Assembly (NCBI RefSeq): GCF_003634105.1
Contig: NZ_RBIQ01000007.1
Location: forward strand, 1,612,001-1,676,000
Length of the DNA: 64,000 nucleotides
Source of the DNA: Maribacter vaceletii
GTDB lineage: Bacteria; Bacteroidota; Bacteroidia; Flavobacteriales; Flavobacteriaceae
Reading direction: 5' to 3'
This document shows, piece after piece, positions 1 through 8,545 of this stretch. The notes below the pieces were generated by a model. That model saw nothing but the letters and a program-made list of their open reading frames with translations. It was not told the origin of the DNA and did no database searches. How positions within the stretch are numbered: position 1 is the stretch's first letter; the number at the start of each line of letters is the position of its first letter. The translations under genes were made by a program, and so were the position numbers.

Positions 1-2
1 GT

Positions 3-62
3 TTCTTAAACGCTCATAAAACCTATGGGTTAATGCTTATTAAAGAAGAAAAAGATGATTAA
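3..62 (+). CDS. C-terminal tail of an upstream gene (possibly lptC)
   Basis: An open frame enters from the left edge and encodes about 19 residues ending in KEEKDD before a TAA at 60-62. Its end overlaps the start of the next gene by 8 bases, which suggests an operon. In related Flavobacteriaceae I recall lptC (LPS-export periplasmic protein) sitting before the small membrane protein and CNNM protein that follow. That identity rests on gene order only; the residues visible are too few to name it. Confidence 0.45.
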   Translation, partial: FLNAHKTYGLMLIKEEKDD

Positions 63-255
63 GATTTTACGTTATACAGAGTATTTATATTTAATAGTGT
101 TTTTTTTCTCTGTGTATAGAGTGTTTACCGATTGGAGTATAGATAAAAATTCTGCATATTTATTTATTTTCTTTGCTGCGGTATCTATTGGAATGTTCTT
201 TTTTAGAAGAAACTACCGTGAAAAATTTGAGCAAAGAAAACGCGATAACCAATAA
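55..255 (+). CDS. Small two-helix membrane protein, unknown function
   Basis: A 66-residue protein with two hydrophobic segments (about residues 10-27 and 34-50) and a charged C-terminal tail rich in Arg, Lys and Glu. It probably forms a helical hairpin in the inner membrane with the tail in the cytoplasm. It overlaps the gene before it and lies 5 bases before the CNNM/CBS gene, so it is likely co-transcribed with it. I do not recognise a domain. The conserved-looking operon position and compact spacing argue for a real gene. No function is proposed. Confidence 0.7.
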   Translation: MIKILRYTEYLYLIVFFFSVYRVFTDWSIDKNSAYLFIFFAAVSIGMFFFRRNYREKFEQRKRDNQ

Positions 256-260
256 ATGTC

Positions 261-1550
261 TTGGAAACTTCCCTAATTATTATAATCATTTCTCTCTTAT
301 TTTCTGCTTTTTTTTCAGGAATGGAAATTGCATTTATTTCTGCTAATAAAATACATATAGAAATAGAGAAAAAGCAAGAAGGTTTTTTAGCAAAAATACT
401 TACACTGTTAACTAAAAAACCATCAAAGTTCATAGCAACCATGCTAATTGGCAACAATATAGCATTAGTAATTTATGGTTTGTATATGGGAGAACTTTTA
501 ATGCGTATTTTCCTAAATATCCAAGGAACAACCACAGGTTTTTTTCATGTATTCTTAACCGATTTTAGTTTGTTTACACAAACGCTAATCTCTACCCTTG
601 TTATACTTGTTACTGCAGAGTTTTTACCAAAAGTTCTTTTTCAAATTTATTCTAATACCCTATTAAAAGTATTAGCTTTTCCAGCTTATATATTTTATAT
701 ATTATTTTCAATAATTTCTGATTTTGTGTTGAAGGTATCCGATTTTATTTTAAAAACCTTTTTTAAAACCGATGGGGATGAGGTACAACTAGCTTTTAGT
801 AAAATGGAATTAGGAGACTATATTACAGAACAAATGGAGACTGTGGAGGCTAATGATGAGGTAGATTCTGAAATTCAAATTTTTCAGAATGCATTAGAAT
901 TTACTGCTGTTAAGGCTCGTGAAGTTATGGTGCCAAGGACAGAGATTACTGCGGTAGAATTAAATGAATCTCCTAAAGATTTGGCTAAACTTTTTACAGA
1001 AACAGGGTATTCAAAAATATTAATATATAAAGAAACTATAGACGATATTATTGGGTATATACATTCGTATGAGTTATTTAAAAAGCCGAAAACATTAAAA
1101 AGTATTCTATTGCCTGTAGAGCTAGTTCCAGAGACTATCTTAATTCATGACATTCTTAAAATACTTACTAAAAAAAGAAAAAGTATAGCAGTAGTTTTAG
1201 ATGAATATGGCGGAACATCTGGAATAATTACTGTAGAAGATATTGTAGAAGAGCTTTTTGGTGAGATTGAAGATGAGCATGATTCTACGGATTTACGAGA
1301 AGAAAAAATAGATGAAACTAACTTTTTGTTTTCTTCTAGGTTAGATGTAGATTATATAAATGAAAACTATAAATTAGAATTGCCAGAAAGTGATGAGTAT
1401 GAGACTTTAGGCGGATTTATAGTATATAAAACAGGAGAAATACCGGAACAAGATTCAGAAATAATAATAGATAATTTTCAATTTACAATTCTCGAAGTTT
1501 CTAATACAAAAATAGATTTAGTAGCTCTTAAAATAACAGAAGAAGACTAG
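261..1550 (+). CDS. CNNM/CBS-domain membrane protein (CorC/HlyC, 'hemolysin' family)
   Basis: A 429-residue inner-membrane protein. The N-terminal DUF21/CNNM transmembrane domain carries the signature FSGMEIAF near residue 20 and spans roughly residues 1-190. Two CBS domains follow (about 215-335, with MVPRTEI and DEYGGTSGIITVEDIVEELFG), then a CorC/HlyC domain to the end. The family is linked to Mg2+/Co2+ or Na+-coupled Mg2+ transport; the old name hemolysin is misleading. The start appears to be TTG at 261: the frame is closed by a TAA at 246 and no ATG lies between. It resembles GldE in architecture, but no gld gene adjoins it here, so I do not call it GldE. Confidence 0.88.
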   Translation: METSLIIIIISLLFSAFFSGMEIAFISANKIHIEIEKKQEGFLAKILTLLTKKPSKFIATMLIGNNIALVIYGLYMGELLMRIFLNIQGTTTGFFHVFLTDFSLFTQTLISTLVILVTAEFLPKVLFQIYSNTLLKVLAFPAYIFYILFSIISDFVLKVSDFILKTFFKTDGDEVQLAFSKMELGDYITEQMETVEANDEVDSEIQIFQNALEFTAVKAREVMVPRTEITAVELNESPKDLAKLFTETGYSKILIYKETIDDIIGYIHSYELFKKPKTLKSILLPVELVPETILIHDILKILTKKRKSIAVVLDEYGGTSGIITVEDIVEELFGEIEDEHDSTDLREEKIDETNFLFSSRLDVDYINENYKLELPESDEYETLGGFIVYKTGEIPEQDSEIIIDNFQFTILEVSNTKIDLVALKITEED

Positions 1551-1608
1551 AAGAAAGAATAAGTGTCTTATGGTGTTTTTTAGGTTTTATTATTTCAATT
1601 AAAAATGG

Positions 1609-1616
1609 TAATTTCG
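1609..1616 (+). promoter_or_regulatory. Possible -7 promoter element before ppiD-like gene
   Basis: TAATTTCG is one mismatch from the Bacteroidota -7 consensus TAnnTTTG and lies 26 bases before the ATG at 1643. No clear -33 TTG is visible at the expected distance, so this is a weak prediction. Confidence 0.3.
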
Positions 1617-1642
1617 CGAACTGATTTTAATTATTCCAAACA

Positions 1643-3760
1643 ATGGCAATTTTAGAAAATATAAGAAAAAGAACAACCGTTTTAATCCTTATTATTGGTT
1701 TAGCACTATTCGCATTTGTAATTTCAGGTGTTTTTACTAGTAGTAATATGGGCGGTGGAAAAGTAGGTTCTGCTGTTGCAGAGATAAATGGAGAAGAAGT
1801 TTCTATAGATGCTTTTAGATCTAAAGTAGAAGCTGCATCTAGACGTGTTGGGCCAACTACATCCTCTTTACAACTTGTAAACCAAGTTTGGGATCAGGAA
1901 GTTAAAAATACTATTTTAGGAGAACAATTTGAAGATTTAGGTATTGGTGTTGAGCAAGATCAAATTATAGATTTTCTTAAAACTACGGGATATGCTCAAA
2001 ACCCAGAATTTCAGAATGAAAATGGAGTTTTTGACCCTAACCGATTTAAAAATACTATTGCAGATTGGAAATCTAATAGCCCAGCACAGTATGATGCTTG
2101 GTTAGAGACAGAAAAAACAATTATTCAATTAGCAAAAGAACAAACCTATTACAACCTTATAAAAGCAGGTGTAGGTGCAACTCTAAAAGAAGGAGAGTTA
2201 GATTATAAGTTAGCTAATGATAAAGTAGATATAAAATATGCTAGAGTTCCTTACTCTTCTATAGCAGACAGTACTATCTCAGTTTCTAAAAGCGATATTT
2301 CTTCTTATGTTAATGCGCATAAAGAAGAGTATAAACAAGAAGATGCAAGAGACATTCAATTTGTGTATTTTGAAGAAAAAGCATCTGCTGCAGATGAAAC
2401 TGCCGTAAAAGAAAAAATTACAAAATTATTAGATAACACGGTAGAGTATAATTCGCAAACAGATAGGAACGATACTATCTTAGGATTTAGAAACACAAAA
2501 AATGTTGCTGCGTTTTTAGATAGAAATTCAGATACTAAGTTTGATACTATTTATAAAGATAAAAAGCAATTACCAGCTTTATTTGCAGATACATTAGCAA
2601 CTTTAAGTGTTGGGAATATATATGGCCCTTATAAAGATGGTAACTTTTATAAGTTATCTAAGATGGTTGCTAAAAAAACAAATGGCTCTGTTAAAGCAAG
2701 TCATATTTTAATTGCTTATGAAGGAGCAACAAGAGCTAACCCAGAAGTAAAAAGAACTAAGGAAGAAGCAGAAGAAAAAGCAAAGGAGCTTTTAAAAGAC
2801 GCTAAAAAGACAGGAACTGTTTTTGTAGAATTGGCAAGAGATAATTCAGACGGACCATCTGCTGCTAACGGTGGAGATTTAGGATATTTCCAAAGAGGTA
2901 CTATGGTGCCAAAATTTAATGATTTTGCTTTTGGCAATAAAGTAGGTGCTATTGGATTAGTAGAAACAGACTTTGGTTTTCATGTAATTAAAATAGATGA
3001 TAAACAAGATATTTACCAAATAGCAACTATTACCAGAGAAATTTTACCATCAGAAGAAACTATTAATACGTTATTTACAGATGCTACTAAATTTGAAATG
3101 GAATCTATAGAGGGGTCTAAAGCATTTTTAGATTTGGCTAAGGAAAATGAATATAGTGTGCGTCCTGTAAATAAAATAAAAGCTATGGATGAAAATTTAC
3201 CTGGCTTAGGAACACAACGTAGTATAGTGCAATGGGCATTTAATGAAGATACGGATAATGGGAGTATTAAAAGGTTTAACGTTAATAATGGCTATGTTAT
3301 AGCACAATTAACTGCAAAGTATAAAAAGGGACTTATGTCTCCAGAAGATGCTTCTGCTTCTGTGTTGCCAATATTACGTAAACAAAGAAAAGCAGCACAA
3401 ATTATTAGTGCAAACAGTGGTAAAGCTTTAGATGCTTTTGCAAAGGATAATAATATTTCTGTTTCTACAGCATCTGCTTTAACAGTAAAATCTCCTACAA
3501 TTCCTGGGGCTGGTAATGAGCCTGTAGTTGTTGGTAATGCTTTTGGTTTAGCAGAAAATGAAACTTCTAAATTAATAGAAGGTAATACAGGTGTTTTTAT
3601 GGTTACGGTTACTAAAAAGACAGATGCTATTAAATTAGATAACTATAGTACGTATGCAAATTCTTTAAAAAACTCTAATGGTACAAAAGTTACTACGGAA
3701 GTTTATAATGCATTAAAAGAAGGTGCAGATATTAAAGATAATAGAGCTACTTTTTATTAA
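1643..3760 (+). CDS. PpiD/SurA-like periplasmic peptidyl-prolyl isomerase
   Basis: A 705-residue protein anchored by one N-terminal transmembrane segment (about residues 12-33), with the rest in the periplasm. A SurA-type N-terminal chaperone region follows the anchor. A parvulin (PpiC) rotamase domain lies near residues 345-450, with VKASHILIAYEG, GGDLGYFQRG and FGFHVIKI as family hallmarks. A long C-terminal region has a second, degenerate parvulin-like character. The layout matches PpiD, which folds outer-membrane and secreted proteins at the inner-membrane surface. It follows the CNNM gene by 92 bases and ends at a strong terminator. Confidence 0.9.
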   Translation: MAILENIRKRTTVLILIIGLALFAFVISGVFTSSNMGGGKVGSAVAEINGEEVSIDAFRSKVEAASRRVGPTTSSLQLVNQVWDQEVKNTILGEQFEDLGIGVEQDQIIDFLKTTGYAQNPEFQNENGVFDPNRFKNTIADWKSNSPAQYDAWLETEKTIIQLAKEQTYYNLIKAGVGATLKEGELDYKLANDKVDIKYARVPYSSIADSTISVSKSDISSYVNAHKEEYKQEDARDIQFVYFEEKASAADETAVKEKITKLLDNTVEYNSQTDRNDTILGFRNTKNVAAFLDRNSDTKFDTIYKDKKQLPALFADTLATLSVGNIYGPYKDGNFYKLSKMVAKKTNGSVKASHILIAYEGATRANPEVKRTKEEAEEKAKELLKDAKKTGTVFVELARDNSDGPSAANGGDLGYFQRGTMVPKFNDFAFGNKVGAIGLVETDFGFHVIKIDDKQDIYQIATITREILPSEETINTLFTDATKFEMESIEGSKAFLDLAKENEYSVRPVNKIKAMDENLPGLGTQRSIVQWAFNEDTDNGSIKRFNVNNGYVIAQLTAKYKKGLMSPEDASASVLPILRKQRKAAQIISANSGKALDAFAKDNNISVSTASALTVKSPTIPGAGNEPVVVGNAFGLAENETSKLIEGNTGVFMVTVTKKTDAIKLDNYSTYANSLKNSNGTKVTTEVYNALKEGADIKDNRATFY

Positions 3761-3785
3761 TAAAAGATATCACACAAGATATATA

Positions 3786-3818
3786 AAAAAAAGCCTTCCA
3801 AATTGGAAGGCTTTTTTT
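3786..3818. terminator. Bidirectional Rho-independent terminator
   Basis: The inverted repeat GCCTTCCA/TGGAAGGC (3793-3800 and 3804-3811) is flanked by an A-run on the left and a T-run on the right. It lies between two convergent genes and can end both transcripts. Confidence 0.92.
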
Positions 3819-4761
3819 ATAGTACCATTTCTTTATAAGGTATTAGTGTTAAATATCCTTTTCTTTTAAAATAACGCATTTGTCTTGGAGTTCCAGTTGC
3901 TAAAACAAAATCGCCTCCCCAAGCTCCTAAGCTTTTAATGTGTCCTTCAAAATCTGAGAATAAAGCTTCTTTTTGCGTGGGTGTTTGTAGAAAGCTAGAA
4001 AGAAGTTTTTCATGAGTTAAAATTAAAGAGTTAAAGTCAGTTAGGCTTTCAGTCGTGAGCATTTGTTGTGTAAGCTCAGAAATTTTTGCAATTAAGTTAG
4101 TTTTATCTTTAGCTATAGATTTATAATTAGCAATACCCTTTCTACTGTTTTGCTTCTTATTTAAATAAACAAAATAGAGATTATCTATAAATGGAGGATT
4201 AAAATCTGTTTTGCTAACTTCAGGTTTTCCTTGGTTTAATTTATAAGTTATAGGGTAATTGTGTTGCGCGCACGCTATATCATACGCACTTCCAGAAAAC
4301 GCATTCCATAATAATTTGTAGGCGTCTACTTTAGCCCAACTAGCAATATTATTAATTAGAGTAGAAGAGGACCCAAGTCCCCAATTTCTTGGAAATGTTA
4401 ATTTGGTTTCAACAAAATGACCACTTGTCGTAGATAAAAATGGGTTGAGCTTCTGTGCTTCTGTTAGAATGTTAATTAAAGTTTTTGCAGTAGATAATGC
4501 ATCAATATCTAAATTATTTTTATTTTCAACCTCTAAGCGTATGGAATTTGTAGAATCATCAGATTTTATAAGTAAAGTTGCTTTAAACCATGTGTCTCCT
4601 TTTTCATCTAAACTAGTCCATATAATTTTTGGAGTATCATTTTTTTTAATCGTTAATAATTGCCCATATTTAGTTGGTATAGCTAAACTTAAAGCTCCAT
4701 CTAGAACAGCATATTCACCCGTTAATAGTAATTTACCATTGCTATAGAAAGTGGAGTTCAT
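3817..4761 (-). CDS. GHMP kinase of the GYDIA family (mevalonate-pathway kinase)
   Basis: A 314-residue GHMP-fold small-molecule kinase. The N-terminal substrate-side motif GKLLLTGEYAVLDG is at residues 9-22, the ATP-binding loop GLGSSS at 128-133, and SGSAYDIA at 156-163 corresponds to the GYDIA signature of the Bacteroidota family, with Ala in place of Gly. It follows the HMG-CoA reductase gene by only 3 bases, so the pair forms an operon and the likely substrate is mevalonate or a phosphomevalonate. Which phosphorylation step it performs cannot be decided from sequence. The cytoplasmic location is inferred from the absence of a signal peptide. Confidence 0.82.
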   Translation of the reverse strand: MNSTFYSNGKLLLTGEYAVLDGALSLAIPTKYGQLLTIKKNDTPKIIWTSLDEKGDTWFKATLLIKSDDSTNSIRLEVENKNNLDIDALSTAKTLINILTEAQKLNPFLSTTSGHFVETKLTFPRNWGLGSSSTLINNIASWAKVDAYKLLWNAFSGSAYDIACAQHNYPITYKLNQGKPEVSKTDFNPPFIDNLYFVYLNKKQNSRKGIANYKSIAKDKTNLIAKISELTQQMLTTESLTDFNSLILTHEKLLSSFLQTPTQKEALFSDFEGHIKSLGAWGGDFVLATGTPRQMRYFKRKGYLTLIPYKEMVL

Positions 4762-4764
4762 TTC

Positions 4765-6081
4765 TTATTTTTTAAGATTCTCATAAGCTTCTAAAACAGC
4801 ACTATGGGAAACGGTATTATTTTTAAAATGATTAATTATAGCCTCTTTTTCTTTTTCTGTGGCTCCTAATTGGTTAAGAATATTAAGAAGATGCATTTTC
4901 ATATGTCCTTCTTGAATACCAGTAGTAACTAAAGAGCTAACAGCGCCAAAATTTTGAGCCAAACCAGCTACTGCAACAATTTGCATAAGTTCTTTGGCAG
5001 ATGGTTTTTGTAAAATTTCAAAAGCTAGTTTTACTAAGGGGTGTAAATTAGTTAAGCCACCAATAGTTCCTAATGCAAGGGGTATTTCTATCCAAAATTT
5101 AAAAACACCATTTTCTAAGGTAGCATGTGTTAAACTGCTATAAGAACCATCTTTTGATGCATAGGCATGTACGCCAGCCTCTATAGCTCTAAAATCATTA
5201 CCAGTTGCTAACACTACAGCATCTACACCATTCATAATACCTTTGTTGTGTGTAACAGCTCTATGCGGTTCTGATTTTGCAATAGCAATGGCTCTAACCA
5301 TTTTTTGAGCAAACTCTTTTGGGGATACTTTATTATGTAAGTTTAAATCTTCTATGGGGCAGCTAACTTCTGCTTTTACTAAGCAATTAGGAGTGTAGTT
5401 AGAGAGGATACTCATTACTACCTCTATATTTTTTTCCTTGTCGCTAAACAACGCATAGTTTTGAGCTTCCTTCTTAAAAGTAGTAGCAAATTGCTCTAAG
5501 CAGCTATTAATAAAATTAGCACCCATAGCATCCATGGTTTCAAAAGTGCAATGTAACTGGTAGTAATTTTTTAATTTATCTGTTTTGTCTCTTAATTCAA
5601 TTTTAGTGATGCCACCTCCTCTTTTTTCCATATTCTTTGTTATGGAAGAAGCCTCATTAATAAGTTTAGAGTGTACTGTTTTAAAAAAACCTTGTAATTT
5701 AGGAAGGTCTCCCGAATACATAAAATGTACTTGCCCAATTTTCTCAGTACCAATAATGGTAGTTTTAAAACCACCACGTTCTAACCAAAATTTTGCTGCT
5801 TTACTGGCTGCTGCTACAACAGAACTTTCTTCTATAACCATTGGTATAGAAAGTAATTTTCCATTTATTAAAAAATTTGGAGCAATGCCTAGCGGTAAAT
5901 AAAAGTTAGAAATAGTATTTTCTATAAACTCATCATGCAGTTTTTGTAATTGGGCGTCTGTATTCCAATAATCAGAAAGTATTTTTTTAGTGGCTTCTGG
6001 ATGCTTGGTGTATTCGTTAGCAATCCAATCTATTTTTTCTGCTTTGGTAAGTTTAGAAAAACCTGTAATAGGCTTGGTCAT
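4765..6081 (-). CDS. Hydroxymethylglutaryl-CoA reductase, class II
   Basis: A 438-residue enzyme that interconverts HMG-CoA and mevalonate. The class II hallmarks are visible: ENTISNFYLPLG (residues 54-65, matching ENxIGxxxLPLG), EESSVVAAASKAAK near 84, DAMGAN near 184, GTIGGLTNLHP near 340, and the catalytic-His motif GHMKMH near 390. Class II enzymes include both degradative and biosynthetic members. The downstream GHMP kinase points to the isoprenoid direction here. It is the first gene of the operon, and its start lies 17 bases from a perfect 18-bp palindrome that may be its operator. Confidence 0.93.
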   Translation of the reverse strand: MTKPITGFSKLTKAEKIDWIANEYTKHPEATKKILSDYWNTDAQLQKLHDEFIENTISNFYLPLGIAPNFLINGKLLSIPMVIEESSVVAAASKAAKFWLERGGFKTTIIGTEKIGQVHFMYSGDLPKLQGFFKTVHSKLINEASSITKNMEKRGGGITKIELRDKTDKLKNYYQLHCTFETMDAMGANFINSCLEQFATTFKKEAQNYALFSDKEKNIEVVMSILSNYTPNCLVKAEVSCPIEDLNLHNKVSPKEFAQKMVRAIAIAKSEPHRAVTHNKGIMNGVDAVVLATGNDFRAIEAGVHAYASKDGSYSSLTHATLENGVFKFWIEIPLALGTIGGLTNLHPLVKLAFEILQKPSAKELMQIVAVAGLAQNFGAVSSLVTTGIQEGHMKMHLLNILNQLGATEKEKEAIINHFKNNTVSHSAVLEAYENLKK

Positions 6082-6098
6082 AGGTGTATTTATTTTAA

Positions 6099-6116
6099 TT
6101 TACATCTAGATGTAAA
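6099..6116. promoter_or_regulatory. Perfect 18-bp palindrome upstream of HMG-CoA reductase
   Basis: TTTACATCTAGATGTAAA is perfectly self-complementary and lies 17 bases upstream of the reductase start on the minus strand. No T-run follows on that strand, so it looks more like a dimeric repressor/activator site or a leader hairpin than a terminator. No regulator gene adjoins it. Confidence 0.55.
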
Positions 6117-6268
6117 AAACTATTAAAATAGGCGTAAATATAAGGATAAAGGGAATAGATTCGGAAAAATCTATTTAACACATTTCTTTGTTATATTTTT
6201 CTTGTAAAATGCTCTTTTTAGTAAAATTATTAGTATTCTTGATGGATTTATTAAAATTTAAAACATTT

Positions 6269-8497
6269 ATGAGAAAAAATTACATTTTTGTTCTTTTTGT
6301 AGTTGGTTTTTTACAAATCGCATTTTCGCAGGACAAAACAATAACAGTAGAAGAAATTTATCAAGGTGCTTTTAGAACAGAAGGGATGGATGTATTACGT
6401 TCTTTAAAAAATGGAAAGCAGTATACGGTTCTTAATTTTGATAGAAATACAAGAACAACATCTATTGATACGTATAATTATAGCACCTTAAAGAAGGTAG
6501 AAACTATTGTTTCTTCATCAGATTTAAAAGACGTAAATTATTTTTCGTCTTATGAATTTAGTAAAGATGAATCAAAGATTATTTTAGCTACAGATTTAGA
6601 ATCTATTTACAGACATTCTACTTTAGGAATTTATTTTATATATGATGTTGCAAGTAAGCAAATTGTAAAAATAGCAGAAGATAAAATTCAAGAACCGTCA
6701 TTATCTCCAGATGGTAAGCAGGTAGCTTATGTAAAAAATAATAATATTTTCTTATTTAATATTGCCACAAATACCACTAAGCAAATAACAACAGATGGTA
6801 AGAAAAATGAAGTTATTAATGGTATTACAGATTGGGTTTATGAAGAAGAATTTGCTTTTGTAAGGGCTTTTGAGTGGAATTCTAACGGCACAAAAATTGC
6901 CTTTTTACGTTTTGATGAAGCAAACGTTCCAGAATTTTCTATGGATGTGTATGGTGCAGCGTTGTACCAAACACAAGAAGTATTTAAATACCCAAAAGCA
7001 GGAGAAGAAAATGCTAAAGTAACTTTACATATGTTTGATGTTACATCTGGAAAAACAGCAGCAGTAAATCTTAACAATCCTTATTACATACCACGTATTA
7101 AGTGGATGCATAATGCTAATTATTTAAGTGTACAGACCTTAAATCGTCATCAAAATAATTTACAGTTGCTATCTGTTAATGCTAAAAATAATAAGGTATC
7201 TGTGTTATTAGAAGAAAAAGATGCTGCTTATGTAGATATTACAGATGACTTAACTTTTTTAGAAAACGATAGCTTTATTTGGACTAGCGAAAAAGATGGT
7301 TGGAATCATATTTACCTTTATAACGATTCAGGAGAATTGGTAAATCAAATTACAAAAGGAGATTGGGAAGTAACTAGTTATTATGGGTATGACCAAAATG
7401 AAGATAAAGTATATTACCAATCTACCGAAAATGGTTCTATAAATCGTGGTGTTTATAGTACAGAGAGCAATGGTAAAAACAAAAAAGAATTATCTATTGT
7501 AGAAGGGCATAATTCTGCAGATTTTAGTGCAGATTTTACCTACTACATTAATACATATTCTAGCGCAACAACGCCTTCAAAATATACACTACATACTGCT
7601 TTGAGTGGTAAAAAAGTAAAAGATATAAAAGACAACAGTGCTCTTTTAACTACTTTAAAGGAATATAAAATAAGTAAAAAAGAATTCTCTACTTTATCTG
7701 TTAACGGGAATGACCTTAATATGTATATGATTAAACCACTAGATTTTGATGCATCTAAAGAGTATCCAATGATAATGTATCAATATAGTGGACCTGGTTC
7801 TCAAAATGTGTCTAATAGTTGGTTAGGAGCAAATGATTATTGGCATCAAATGCTAGTTTCAGAAGGGTATATAGTTGTTTGTGTAGATGGTAGAGGTACT
7901 GGTTATAAAGGCAGGGACTTTAAAAAAGTAACTCAAAAAGAATTAGGTAAGTATGAGGTGCAAGACCAAATTGCAGCAGCAGAAAAATTAAGCGAATTAC
8001 CTTATATAGATGCAAATAGAACAGGAATTTGGGGGTGGAGCTATGGCGGATTTATGTCTACCAACTGTCTTTTAAAAGGTAATGACGTTTTTGAAACTGC
8101 AATTGCTGTTGCACCAGTTACTTCTTGGCGTTTTTATGATACTATTTATACAGAAAGGTATATGCAAACTCCACAAGAAAATGCCAGTGGTTATGATGAA
8201 AATTCACCATTAAATTATCCAGAACGTTTAAAGGGTGATTATTTGTTGCTCCATGGTACTGGAGATGATAATGTACATGTGCAAAATACCATGCGTATGG
8301 CAGAAGCATTAATACAAGCAAATAAGCAGTTTGAGTGGTCTGTGTATCCAGATAAAAACCATGGTATATATGGCGGTAATACAAGAATTCATTTATACAA
8401 TAAGATGACTAATTTTTGGAATAAAAACTTAAGAGATAAGCCAAGAACTAGCACAAAAGAAAAGTCTATTAAAACTTCGACTAAAGTAAAAGGGTAG
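6269..8497 (+). CDS. Dipeptidyl peptidase IV-like S9 serine peptidase
   Basis: I place the start at the ATG at 6269, because it gives a clean signal peptide (MRKNYIFVLFVVGFLQIAFS, cleaved before Q); an open frame extends further upstream but adds implausible sequence. The 742-residue protein has an N-terminal beta-propeller (DPPIV_N, to about residue 480) and a C-terminal alpha/beta-hydrolase domain. The catalytic Ser is in GWSYGGF (about 591), the Asp in GTGDDNVH (about 667) and the His in DKNHGIYG (about 699). It also has the DWVYEEE motif that binds the substrate N-terminus. It would release dipeptides (often X-Pro) in the periplasm, and the next gene encodes a peptide importer. Confidence 0.93.
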   Translation: MRKNYIFVLFVVGFLQIAFSQDKTITVEEIYQGAFRTEGMDVLRSLKNGKQYTVLNFDRNTRTTSIDTYNYSTLKKVETIVSSSDLKDVNYFSSYEFSKDESKIILATDLESIYRHSTLGIYFIYDVASKQIVKIAEDKIQEPSLSPDGKQVAYVKNNNIFLFNIATNTTKQITTDGKKNEVINGITDWVYEEEFAFVRAFEWNSNGTKIAFLRFDEANVPEFSMDVYGAALYQTQEVFKYPKAGEENAKVTLHMFDVTSGKTAAVNLNNPYYIPRIKWMHNANYLSVQTLNRHQNNLQLLSVNAKNNKVSVLLEEKDAAYVDITDDLTFLENDSFIWTSEKDGWNHIYLYNDSGELVNQITKGDWEVTSYYGYDQNEDKVYYQSTENGSINRGVYSTESNGKNKKELSIVEGHNSADFSADFTYYINTYSSATTPSKYTLHTALSGKKVKDIKDNSALLTTLKEYKISKKEFSTLSVNGNDLNMYMIKPLDFDASKEYPMIMYQYSGPGSQNVSNSWLGANDYWHQMLVSEGYIVVCVDGRGTGYKGRDFKKVTQKELGKYEVQDQIAAAEKLSELPYIDANRTGIWGWSYGGFMSTNCLLKGNDVFETAIAVAPVTSWRFYDTIYTERYMQTPQENASGYDENSPLNYPERLKGDYLLLHGTGDDNVHVQNTMRMAEALIQANKQFEWSVYPDKNHGIYGGNTRIHLYNKMTNFWNKNLRDKPRTSTKEKSIKTSTKVKG

Positions 8498-8545
8498 ACT
8501 ATAAACAATCCTTAATAAATAATAAAAAAACTAACTAATTAGAAT

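Noticed and set aside
261-1550. Naming the CNNM/CBS protein GldE
   Set aside because: The architecture is shared, but GldE is normally found with gldD, which is absent here; the FSGMEIAF form and foldase neighbour fit the general CorC/HlyC group.
6188-6268. Upstream extension of the DPP-IV-like peptidase frame
   Set aside because: The extra 27 residues would precede a complete signal peptide and show no conservation cue; the ATG at 6269 is the better start.
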